From positions 27,691,387 to 27,755,386 of the forward strand of contig OZ038321.1 of assembly GCA_964035795.1 (NCBI GenBank): a DNA stretch of 64,000 bases. Reading direction: 5' to 3'. The notes under the pieces are model-generated. The model did not search any database. It saw only the letters and a list, made by a program, of their open reading frames with translations, and had not been told where the DNA came from. Origin of the DNA: Pterobdella sp. o SKG-2022 (Eukaryota; Annelida; Clitellata; Hirudinida; Piscicolidae). Shown piece by piece: positions 21,336 to 44,718 of the stretch. The translations under genes and the position numbers were made by a program. How positions within the stretch are numbered: position 1 is the first letter of the stretch; every line of letters begins with the position of its first letter.

Positions 21336-22068
21336 ATCACGCATTATTTAACCATACACCTCATGAAATAAGCGTTAAGTTGTAAGAGGAAATGATATGA
21401 AGGTGCAGTTGAAGGCATGCTCCGTTACATTTGCACGCATGATTTGATGCACGCCTTATTTACATTGTATGTATGTTTGTATGCCTTGTAGAACCATACT
21501 TTTGTAGTTTTTTTTATGAGCACTAATAAGTGAACAATAATAATGTCTGTTTGTCGTTTTATTTTTTTTGTGTATTTTTTCATTTTATTGACAGAAACAA
21601 CAGTTTATTTCAAATGCAGTTTTTTATTTTTTATAGATAAGCAATTATGGAGAATGGCTTGATTTTCACCTATAAATTATGTATTTTTAATAACTTTTTC
21701 AAATATTTGCTTCCATTACGTCACCAAAACACAGTTTTCAAACTCTCCTTTACAACCGATAACATTTTCTTCAACACGTTACTTCAACATATGACTTGTT
21801 ACAACATGTTGTTTCAACATTGTTGGTCTTTTCAACACTGGTTGTATCATCAACATGCTCTTATAGGAAGATGGGTAGAGATGTGCAAACTTTTCTTATT
21901 TGGTTTTATTGTAATTTCATTTATTTTTTTTGTGTCGAGAAGGCTTTTATTAACATTGTAATGGTGATATATAGAAAGAACATGAGAAAAAAATAAAAAA
22001 AGATAGAAGAAACGGTGAAAAAGATAATGAGGATGATGACGACGATGGCGACAAGGCGACGACGACGG

Positions 22069-22105
<37 letters not shown>

Positions 22106-22508
22106 GATGATGATTGTTGTTGTTGTTGTTGTTGAGCGCCAGTTTTCAAAGACTCTTCCGACACACTTTGGAGTGAGTGCCGAAAGAAACTTGTAGCTTC
22201 GAGTTGTTTGTGACTTTTGGTGAGCAATAAAAAAAACGATGGATGGATTCTCGAAATGCGTTGTGGTTGGAATCTGACGTGGTATGGAACCTCTTCGACA
22301 CTTTTGTTGAAGTGCACACCCGGCACCACGAAAAGATGATGATGATGATGGTGGTGATGATGATGTTGATGATGGGGATGAAAATGATGATGATGATGAG
22401 CAACAAGTGCCATTTGAATGTTGCTATGACAACGTCCATGACAACAACATTAACGTCATTTCGTGTTAGGTACGTCTCAGTGGCCACCGTCAGTCTTTAT
22501 ATTCTATG
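21336..22508. other. Intergenic stretch with GAT/ATC repeats and a GC-richer patch
   Basis: GATGAT tracts at about 22030-22130 and 22330-22400 flank a GC-richer segment (22130-22330) that is open in several frames. In minus-strand frame it reads VPYHVRFQPQRISRIHP between poly-His and poly-Gln. No splice context or family match supports a gene, so none is called. Confidence 0.35.
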
Positions 22509-22620
22509 ACGTCATTATTTTCATATACCACGTCATTATTTAAATGCATAACGTCATTATTTCCATATACAACGTATTTATTTATATATATGACGTAATT
22601 ATTTGAATAAACAACGTCAT
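22509..22620. repeat. 21-bp tandem array of ACGTCA (CRE-like) motifs, 6 units
   Basis: ACGTCA or ACGTA cores begin at 22509, 22530, 22551, 22572, 22593 and 22614, an exact 21-bp period. The unit is roughly ACGTCATTATTTNNATATANN. The first unit reads TGACGTCA, the full palindromic CRE/ATF site. Units 4 and 5 are degenerate (ACGTAT, ACGTAA). Confidence 0.85.
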
Positions 22621-23143
22621 CGATTCTATTTAAAACATAATATTTTTTATGTATAAATCGTCATCTTAAAAGAGAGAATACTGGACAAATGCATTTTATT
22701 TCTATAAAACCATTGTATATCTATCTATGTAACTTTCCATTCTCCAAAAATTCATTATTATAAATATCATACACAAAGTATGAAGACCTATAAATACACA
22801 CGTTGATTGTAATGAATTTTGTGTTAATTTATTGCTTGCATGAGGATTGAGCTGAAACTGCAGTGGAATTAAGCAGGGTTGCAAAAACTAGAAAAATATA
22901 ATGCAATTTTTTGAGTTTTTTCAATGAATTTCTGCTTTTTTATTGGATATTTCCATCAAATTAAAAACGCCTATAAACTTAATTAAAGTCCCTGAAGATT
23001 GGAAAAATTTATGAAAATGTTATATGTTAGAAATAAACTTCAAAGTTGAAATAAAAAATAGAAGTAAAAAAGTTAAAATTAAAAAAAAAAAAAAAGATTT
23101 TTACTGCTATTAAAAAATAAAAAAAACAATAAAAATGATAAAA

Positions 23144-23180
<37 letters not shown>

Positions 23181-25800
23181 GAGATAATTGACACAAGAAA
23201 CGTGATGTTTCCACGTTGAAAATACTTTAAAAATATGTGATAAAAAAACACTAGCAATATTATGTTTAGTTGTGACCTCTTCATAATATCAGTATATGTT
23301 TTTGTATGTACGTATATCTTTGTTTATAAATGTTTTTAATGTAATTAATGATAATAATTATAATGATGATAATGATAACAATAATAATAATAATAGTAAT
23401 AATAATAATAATAATAATAACAGTAATAATAAAAATAACTTACGAAGTTTATTATAGTGATGTTTAAGGGAGAGTGCACATTGTATTACTGATATGAGTT
23501 TGTGATACTATTTATAAAACAGAACTAATTATAGTGAAAAAATAAACAATAATGATTATAAATATTCAAATAATAATAAAAACCATCATCATCACTGCTT
23601 TAACTTCTTGGTAAAACATTATTTCCCCGAGAGAGATTGGAGAGCATAACAGTTCATTCATTAACATTATTTATATTACATCTTATTTTTTTTTTTTTTT
23701 TTTTTCACTGAATTTATATATTACTTCAAAATTTGACTGGATTACTGTATACTTCTTGGTTTTATCGCCATTCTGTTTTTGAATAATATTATAGTAGGAA
23801 AAATAGCACCGGATCTGTATTATTATTATTATTAGTAGTAGTAGTAGTAGTTGTTGTGATTGTTGTAGTAGTAGTAGTAGTAGTAGTAGTAGTGATTGTT
23901 GTAGTAGTTGTAGGAGTATATTAATGGCATTATGGATGCAAAGACTTGCTCGTTAGAAAAGTGCCAATCACGCTTCGATGAATTCTTTCTCCAACCATTC
24001 CTTAACTGATTTATCCAATCTTTCGCTTTTCGCTTATTTTTTTCTACCTTCTTCCATCTATCCATTCTTCGTTCATGATGGCTCTTTATTCTAGTGTAGT
24101 ATTTCTTGTATTGTATTAATACACACTTGTGTTCATCATACATGATTTATTTTGAAGTGTTTGACAGCCTAGTCATTTAATTTTCTTCATTACATTCTCT
24201 CCTTCTATCAACATTCTTATGTTTTTTATGTTATATTATCCTTCATATTACACTTCAACTCTTTATCTTCACATCCACCCTATCTTCCTCCACTTAACCA
24301 CAAATCTCTCCATCCTCGATTCATCCACCTATTTATCTATCATTCGATTTTTCCATCTATCTAATCATCTATCAATCCATCCACTCATTTATTGATTAAT
24401 CCATTAATTAATCCCAATCTAGTCATTCATCTCCAATTGATCTATCCATGTATTTATCCATCCATTCACCATACCATATATTCAGTCCCAAACTATCCAC
24501 CAATCCATCCATTCATCTCACCAGTTATCTCCTTCAAACATCTTCTCACCATTGACCGACTTAAAACAATGGAAAGAAGCTTTCTACCACATTGTATTGT
24601 TCATGTTTAATAAAAATATTTTTTTGAATTATTAGGCTTTAGTGATTTTTTTCCTGTTGAATAATTCATCATTGAAAAAGAAATTATATGGTTTTATTGA
24701 AAAAAATCTAACTTAACGTTTTTTTGATTTTTAAAAAATTATATGATTATTTTCTAAATAACAGTATCTTGCATAATCTTGGTATTTTTTCAAAAAAATT
24801 ATTTGAGATGGCAAGCTTTGATATTAATTTTTTGTTTACTAAAATTCATCTTATAGAAACCTACTTTTTCATATTTTTCATTTAAAATTTATCATTAATT
24901 TTTTTCTTTTATTTTAACCTATGTTTTACAGAAAAATTTTATTCATTTGGAGGTCTGAACTCAATTTTATTTTATAAAAATTTTATTAGGCTGTTTCACA
25001 GTAACTTTAGATATTTTGGGAACCTATGGAATCAGGTGAAATTTTATCTTTTTTTGAAAACTATATCATTATTTTTTTGTTTTTCTTCTTAGTTTATGAT
25101 ATGCTGAAATATAACTTAAAAGATTAAAAAAAAACAGAAAATACTAAAAATTAGCTTTTTATAATTTCTTGAGTTCTTATATCTTCGAGCAATATTTGTG
25201 CTTGATATTTGTGAAAATCGATTAACATTTCATTTTGCAGCGCAAAACTATTTTTTTATACCCCTAAAACTGTAATGAAATTTTATAAAAGCATGTATAA
25301 TATATTCTAAACAAGCTGATCAAAATCTTAACAATAGTAAATATTATGTGCTGTCCGTTTTAAGAGAAGAATTGTTTTAAATTGAAATATTTTTAGTTTC
25401 AAATTGAAATATTTTATTATAGATGTTTTCATGAAATTTTTGATTGAATCTTAAAATTTTTAATTTAATTTATATTTTAAAAGTTTAATGAGATTTCAAG
25501 CATAAATTAATATTTAAATGCGTATAGTGGTTATTTGAGCTTGTATGGTTCGTAGCTGTGTATGAAAGCTGTTCTTTTTGTTCGTTTTTTCTTCTTATTC
25601 TTTTATTAAATCGCCAGTTTTTGAAATTTAAATCAACTTAAATTAAAACAAAATTAGGATTAATATTTAATGATTGAGATTCACAACTCTTTCGAATAAC
25701 TGATTGACTGTTAGAAAAGAAACCCAGCGAGATACACGGCGAAACATGATAAACTAAGTAACTAGAAAAGTCAATAACAAAATTTGTTAATTTTTTGCAG
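22621..25800. other. Gene-free AT-rich region with simple repeats
   Basis: Contains (AT)n at about 23146-23174, TAA repeats at 23384-23425, a T20 run near 23687, TAG/TTG triplets at 23819-23912 and CATCCA repeats at 24280-24530. No exon was recognised. It would include the upstream region of the zinc-finger gene. Confidence 0.45.
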
Positions 25801-25802
25801 AG

Positions 25803-35069
<9,267 letters not shown>

Positions 35070-36084
35070 GAAGACTTCACCTGCAGATGAATTATGTTCT
35101 GTTATCATTATTGCTATATTAGACGTTTTTAAGTAACTACTTATGTGTGTGTGTATGTGTGTGTGGTTTTTACTTACCATTGTATAGGAACATTTAGGTA
35201 TTGTTACGTCGAAACATCTATCATCAGTGTTATCCGGTGCCGCCAAGTAGCGTCTAGTCTGTCTAGACATCTATTTGGACCAGAATCTTCAGCATCTAGA
35301 CTGGCGTCTGGTCTCAAATCATCTGCATTCATTCAAACTGCAAAATTTATTCGACCTTTCGATTGTTTACAGAAGCGATTTAGATGCTATTCAAATCATA
35401 CATCGCTCTTTGTTACTAATTTAACTTCTAATTGCTTTTGAATTCAAATGCGTTACAAAACTTTTCAGAATAATTTATTCGAAATTTAAATTATTAAACA
35501 TACATATATGTTGTTATATCAATAAATCAAAAATTTATCGTATTGCGGTAAAACTCATCTTAAGTCTTATAGTTGAATAATTAATGGCCATCTTGAAGTC
35601 TTTCTGGGCATTTCTAGATCGTATAACTGCACCAGTTTGTCTGATGAGAGTACTAGCATTGATTCAAAATTATTGAATAGTTCATCAGAGCAACTTAGAT
35701 AGATAGAATGTTATTCAACATTTATCAACGCAAAAAATAGGAGTAAACATAACACCTATATAATTCAGATCAGTAAAATGCTCTTCCTTACTTCAACTAA
35801 ACTTTTTATTCTTCATGCCAAACAAAAAATAAATTCCTAAATGTGTTTTCATTTGAATAAATAACAAAACCGTTATGAATCAGTCTTGCAAATCACTGAA
35901 GCGGGAAAACGGCCCGATAATCTTATAGGACTTTAATCGTTATTAATTCTTTTTAATTCGAAAAACCTTATAGAAACAAAAATTTTTTTACTGGAAGCCG
36001 AGAACTACTTTCATTACTTTTATTTTTAAAATCTAGCCTTATATATGAAACAAAATTGATAATTTTTATAATTTTATTTAAAAA
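35070..36084. other. Intergenic, between convergent zinc-finger and DIMT1 genes
   Basis: 3' flanks of two tail-to-tail genes. AATAAA at 35521-35526 is a possible zinc-finger gene polyadenylation signal. Nothing else recognised. Confidence 0.5.
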
Positions 36085-39510
<3,426 letters not shown>

Positions 39511-39944
39511 TATATATTTTTTATGCTAGAATATATTAATCGAAACTACCTATTTCACAATATTTTCGAGCGATATTAAACTGAAACTTGTGTTATCGAT
39601 AAAACTTAATCTTTTTAAGAAGATTTAAGATTTGCAATGAAAATATTTTTCAAAATGAACCATTTGATTTAGATATTAAATTATGTATTTAAATAGTTTT
39701 ATATTAATAAATTACCAGTGCTTTTGTCGATGCGTGTTGTTAACTTGTTTTTTTATTTGTAGTTTTCTGTGTCGTTTTTTAAATTAAAAAGTCAATCATT
39801 TTAATTTTTTGTGGTTAGAAGAAAAATTAATTTTTTTCTGGATAGTTTCAATTTTTTTCTTCCGAAACAAGGTTAAGCTTTAACCTTAAACATCTCTCCA
39901 AAGAATTTTGTGATATTTTCAACGTTTTTTCCAGAATAATACCA
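39511..39944. promoter_or_regulatory. Head-to-head intergenic region, DIMT1/PRELID1
   Basis: 434 bp separate the two divergent start codons. The distance and orientation fit a shared bidirectional promoter. No TATA box, CCAAT box or CpG-rich core stands out in this AT-rich sequence. Confidence 0.45.
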
Positions 39945-41125
39945 ATGAAATTTTTCACAAGTCAAAATCAACATTTCTTTTCATGGGAACAAATTTGCCA
40001 AGGATTTTGGCAACGTTATCCTAATCCTTACAGGTTTCCTATTTTGTGTATGGAAACTTGAAATTTAAAAACCTGAAGATTTATAAAAAATTCATTAACT
40101 TTAATTGAAAATACTCCAACACTTGAACGAGTTAATTTTTGAAAATTCATTTAGTTCTTCATCAGTGGTGTGATATTAACAAATGTTACTCCAGTAACAA
40201 ATAGTTTTATAGTTTTTAAAATTAAACACGTTCAGATGTTTTTTTTTTGAGTTATAGCTAATAATTTTTAAACTTGAAAAATTGTATTGTAGCATTAATT
40301 TTTATTATCCATCATCATATTTCATTTAATTATCACCACCATTCACCATAAAATCAACTTGAATAATAATCACCATTCAAATGCAGTACACATGTTTTGA
40401 GCTCAGATATAATCTCTCAGACAATAAAAAAAGGAAAGTTATTCACCAAAAGACTCATAATTAAAACCAATAGCTTGCCAAAGTGGGGTGAAAGGTGATT
40501 ATAATGATGTATACGTGCTGTAGAGTGCTTAAAATTATTTTTTTTAATTTTTCAAAAATACTGGAAATACATTTTTTAAATGGTTGGTCAACTTCATTTT
40601 AGATTGATATCTGGACCAAGAAATGTATGTCTTTTGGAAGAATCCATAATAGATTTAGAAAATAAAAGTTTAACAACCTACACAAGAAATGTTGGTTATT
40701 CCTCTCTTATGGTTTGTGTTAATTATACAAATTTATCATTTTTTTTCCCAACTTCCAATAATATGCTCAAACCATTTTCTATGATGCATTTTGTGCCATA
40801 AAACTAATGCCCAAACTTTAATCTTTTGCAGTCAGTTTATGAAAAATGTGTTTACAAACCTATGACAAATAATGCCACTGATGTAGCAACCACCCAATGT
40901 GAAAGAAGTGCATTCCTTGACTGCAAACTCAGAGGGTTATCAACAGCTGTGGAAAGGTTTGCACTGGAAAGATACAAAAAGAATGTGATCAAGTCTATAA
41001 AGGGATTTGAAGTGGTGTTAAAGAACCTCTATGGCACAGACAGTAAAAGCATTAATAAAGAAAAACTGAGGCATGCTTCAGAAACAGCCAAGAAAATAGC
41101 ATCTGCTATTGTTGTTCTCAACTGA
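39945..41125 (+). CDS. PRELID1: PRELI/MSF1-domain protein, PRELID1-like, 4 exons
   Basis: Intermembrane-space lipid-transfer protein; in the family it shuttles phosphatidic acid between mitochondrial membranes together with TRIAP1. Exons: 39945-40033, 40387-40494, 40603-40711 and 40832-41125; phases agree and the total is 600 bp, 199 residues. The start is MKFFTSQNQHFFSWEQICQG followed by FWQRYPNPY, the family's N-terminal hallmark. Then come LFTKRLIIKTNSLPKWGER, VCLLEESIIDLENKSLTTYT, EKCVYKP and LSTAVERFALERYKKNVIKS with KGFEVVLKNL. The last about 25 residues form a basic helix, shorter than the long Lys-rich tail of vertebrate PRELID1. AATAAA at 41436-41441 is a plausible polyadenylation signal. 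Choice of PRELID1 over PRELID3 rests on the LLEESIIDLENKSLTTYT and GFEVVL segments. Confidence 0.93.
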
Positions 41126-41710
41126 TTTTCCAATGTTCACACATTTTTCTCTGATATTTTGTATAGTTTTCATCATGACACTTTATAGAATTTGATCCCA
41201 TTTAATTAGGCTTAGTGGTTAATGTTTGTTAAATATGATGAAATTGCAGTTTTTATAACGTTTACTCATTTGAATCTATCAAGTAATCAGATTCTCAGCA
41301 ATTTTTTAATCACAAATGCTAATAGTATTTGCACAATATTTTCAAAAAACCCTGTTTCATATCTTGATCGAAAGAAAGGTGCGACAAGTTTAAAATTTTA
41401 TTACTTTTTGTTAATAATTCGGTTATTTTCAGTTGAATAAAGTCCACAATTTTTGGAAAAGTTTGAATTCACATTTAACTGTTAAAATGCTAAAAAAAAT
41501 CAATAATATTAGTGCGTTTTCAAATTTTGATATGACTAAATATAGAAAAAATTTTCTATAAATTTCATTAAAAGATTTTATGATTAAAATTATAGTTTTT
41601 TTGAAAATCTTTTGTTAAAAAAGTAAAGTTTAGTTTCGATTTTTTGTACAATTTTTGAACTTCAAAAGCTCTTCATTTATCATAATTTAATCACCAATCT
41701 GAGCTCCTAC
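41126..41710. other. 3' flank and intergenic DNA
   Basis: PRELID1 3' UTR to about 41460, then AT-rich sequence with no feature before the duplicated block. Confidence 0.45.
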
Positions 41711-42885
41711 TATCACAAACTTTCTCAAAAAATGTTGACTATGAGCGAAATTTCATCTTAAATTCTTATATATTATCTAACATCATATAATACTATCGGT
41801 CTTTATGCATCTCAATTCCCCTCCATTGACTGAAGTTGATATTTCGTTTTGTAGAAAACAATATTAGTTTCGAGTTTTACGTTTGTAGGTTCTTCTATTC
41901 AGATGCTCATCACACAGCTTGCATATTTTTCTGAGTTCATCAATACTTCCATCCTCAAATACTTTGCATCAGTTTGCCAAGTTCAAAATTAAATTCTCTA
42001 AAATCAATAACTTTTGGATGCCTTTATTTCATACAAACCAAGAAAAATAAGAATTCTTATGAAACAAAATAAATTTGAATAAAAATCAAACACAATAAAT
42101 TCAATTCCATAAACTTTTTTTGAGTCCAATTCAGATTGGTGTATAAACAGTCTTGAGCCACAATATTCGATGAGCACATTGAGCTTCGAGTCACATGATT
42201 CATTGAAGACCAGCAACCCATAGTTGGAATGCTTTTTCTACGCACCACATCCACTTAGAGGTTTGGTTCTTTCTTCAAAAGGTGGATTGTTGCGGGGAGG
42301 GAGAAAGTCCACTTTTTGGAAGACTGGGCCCAGAGTCGGTCTGGTGTTTGGAGACTCAACTTTCATAACTAAATTGAACTCGTTTCGATTTTCAGTATTT
42401 TCAAGAAATCTCGATCACAAACAAATCAATTGTTCTATCAATCATTGAGTTTCCTGAGTTTATTGTAGACAGGTTGTTGTCTCACACTTTCAAGCAGAAT
42501 GTAAGCGTTTTCATTTCACCTTTATGTTGAGGGTAGCAGAGATAATCGTTTAAATGAAGTTTGCAACAAAAACAGTTTTGGAGACTTCGTTTCAAAACTT
42601 TTACGCGTCGAATTTTTGGAAAAATTGAAAATCCAATACGCAATTATAAAAAAAATATTATTCAAAAATGTACGTATTTAATTATGAACATTTGTGTAGT
42701 GATATACTGTCAGAGCTCCTCCAAACTTCCTTGTTCTCTCAGTCCTTCCTATTTCTAAGTTCTTCTTTCGTCTTTATTCCTTTCTTTTGATTTGAGCATG
42801 TCCAGCTTAATTGAGATTGGTCAAACTGGTCTTCATTTTCTCCTTTTCTTCTTTTATTCGTCCTCTTTTTCCAATTCTTTTTCAT
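41711..42885 (-). other. Duplicated block B, copy 1, with exon-like minus-strand segments (unidentified gene X)
   Basis: About 1.17 kb that is repeated, mostly at high identity, at 50150-51265. Exon-like pieces on the minus strand: 42597-42520 (contains LQNCFCCKLHLNDYLCYPQH, acceptor AAAAG, donor GTGAAA, phase 1 to 1); from 42368 (TTTAG acceptor), MKVESPNTRPTLGPVFQKVD; then DVVRRKSIPTMGCWSSMN and AQDCLYTNLNWTQ in another frame; and near 41990-41870, FEDGSIDELRKICKLCDEHL with NRRTY. This copy has a stop after KTRN and a TAG in one frame where copy 2 reads CAG. I do not recognise the family. Cys-rich stretches and third-position differences between copies suggest that it was coding. Confidence 0.45.
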
Positions 42886-43059
42886 GAATTTTTTGTTGAA
42901 TTTAAGTTGGCACCCAATTACTCTGCTTGAATCCACTTACAAAACTAATTTTAAAGTCGTTAAAACTTGTTTATAAACAATTTTACTAGTTATTTTTTAT
43001 CGTAAAACTTAATTTTTGTGTTACAAAAAATGACATAAGCCTCCAATACAAGATCCAGC

Positions 43060-43693
43060 ATGAAGTTGAAAGAATTAGGTATGTGATCAGACCAGATATT
43101 TGAAACAAGCATTATTTTTATTTAATAATAGCTAGTATTCATTATATATGTATACAAACATAAAATAATTACTATTTATATCATTTGTTATTACGAAACA
43201 AAAGACGACCAGCTGAGAGAGATATTAGAGGCAGACGACAAATCAGAAGAGGCATGCCTGGAGATTGGTCGGTTGTACTTGAAGAAACATGATCTTGGTG
43301 AAAATGATGAAAGTGGTGTGAAGGCGGTTGAATGGTTGTTGGAGTCTTCAAAAGTTGGAAATGAAGAAGCTACTGCTCTGTTGAAGAGGTGTTTCAAGGA
43401 GAACATCGGTTAGTTAGGGAGTCAATGGGACTTATTTAGGTGTCTTCTGAGAAACGGAGTTTATTAAATATTTAGAGTTTTTTTATTTCAAACTACAACT
43501 ATTTTTAATGGTTTATTAGAAACTAAAAATTATTCAAAACTATATTTTGTTTAAAAAAATTGATTTTTGATTAATTCATTTGAGGAATAAACGACGAGAA
43601 CAGAAAAGAAGTTCAATGGTGTATGGAAACTCCTAGCATGGAAAAGAGAGGGAAAATTTCCGCCAAGCAGCTTTTTCAAGAGAACTCCCTCCC
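43060..43693 (+). CDS. WFS1: Wolframin-like protein, N-terminal Sel1-like region (partial or truncated)
   Basis: Wolframin is an endoplasmic-reticulum membrane protein. Exons: 43060-43078 (MKLKEL, donor GTATGT), 43205-43408 and 43585-43693 or the stop at 43698-43700; phases agree (1, 1, then 2). The protein reads DDQLREILEADDKSEEACLE, IGRLYLKKHDLGEND, KAVEWLLESSKVGNEEATAL, LKRCFKENIG, then INDENRKEVQWCMETPSMEK. This aligns by eye with the human segment containing [20 protein letters not shown], AVDWL and LLRRCLADRRGIT. Downstream, at about 44330-44457, KCLGKFIDEPSNEVRKVENE with EFTKLIENFP resembles the following wolframin segment but ends in TAA and is out of phase. The transmembrane and C-terminal regions (most of about 890 residues) are absent. 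The minus-strand JmjC gene begins at 44719. The gene is either truncated or a decaying copy. Confidence 0.6.
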
Positions 43694-43700
43694 GTTATAA

Positions 43701-44718
43701 AACCTTCCGTTTTGTCATTTTCTCTGATTTACATAAATGCCTTCCATTCTGTCTTCAACTTCTTTTTTGCGCCATTTTTGATTTTGAATGATGTTTAGAT
43801 CACTTTTTTTAAACATTGCATTTGATTGAATCATTCAAAATACCTAAAAAACTATTGCTTTTTCGTTCATCATAACTGTTGTTATTTATGCAAGACTCTG
43901 TTTTATTTGTGAAAAAATCGAAAATCTTTACATAAATGAAGTCAAAGCCTAAACCCAAAATAAACATAAACTCATGAAAAAAATACTCAAAAAATTGCAA
44001 CCGACAATCATATGACTAATAATATTTGTCCCCTATAACAATAAGTATCTGATGTTTCAATCCTACTCAAACCTCAACCATGCGTCCTTACAGATGAATT
44101 CAATAAATTTATGTCGATTAAGTTTGTCACACAAAGTAAATGTTAAGAGTGCTGCTAATCGTTATATAACACTCAATTTATAAGTTTTGAAAATTAAAGT
44201 AAAAAAACATATGAATGAACTTAAAATTGAAACATGATAAAAAAAAATCTCAAAACAATCACAACACTACATTTCTCCATTAAGAAAGAGTGCAATTCGA
44301 TTGGAAGACAAGATGAGACTACTTCTAAAAGAGATGAAGGCATATGAGACTGTATAAATGTCTTGGAAAATTTATAGATGAGCCATCAAATGAGGTCAGA
44401 AAGGTTGAAAATGAAGAATTCACTAAATTGATCGAAAATTTTCCTTAAATTAAATTAGATATAAAACTGCATGGTGGATTTGATGGCACATATCAATCAA
44501 ATACTCAACCTTGAATATTTTTTGAAAAAGTTTAAATAAAGTTTTCCATAAAAATCTGACAATTAACCTTCATATTTCAAATATTACTAACATAAGATAG
44601 TTCTATTTATTTTGCCATTTGTCCTTGAAGTTCTTCTGCTTGGTATACACAAATTTTTGCTGGTCTTTATAAACCAATCCTTCAGTCGATCAATAACATA
44701 GATACACCTCTGTACCAC
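43701..44718. other. Flanking DNA with possible wolframin relic
   Basis: Mostly AT-rich. A possible out-of-phase wolframin-like segment sits near 44280-44457 (see the wolframin entry). Nothing else recognised. Confidence 0.35.

Noticed and set aside
21850..22509. His/Gln/Ser-rich minus-strand ORF and overlapping plus-strand ORF
   Set aside because: Open in several frames because of GAT repeats. The GC-richer middle could be an exon, but no acceptor, donor or homologue supports one frame over the others.
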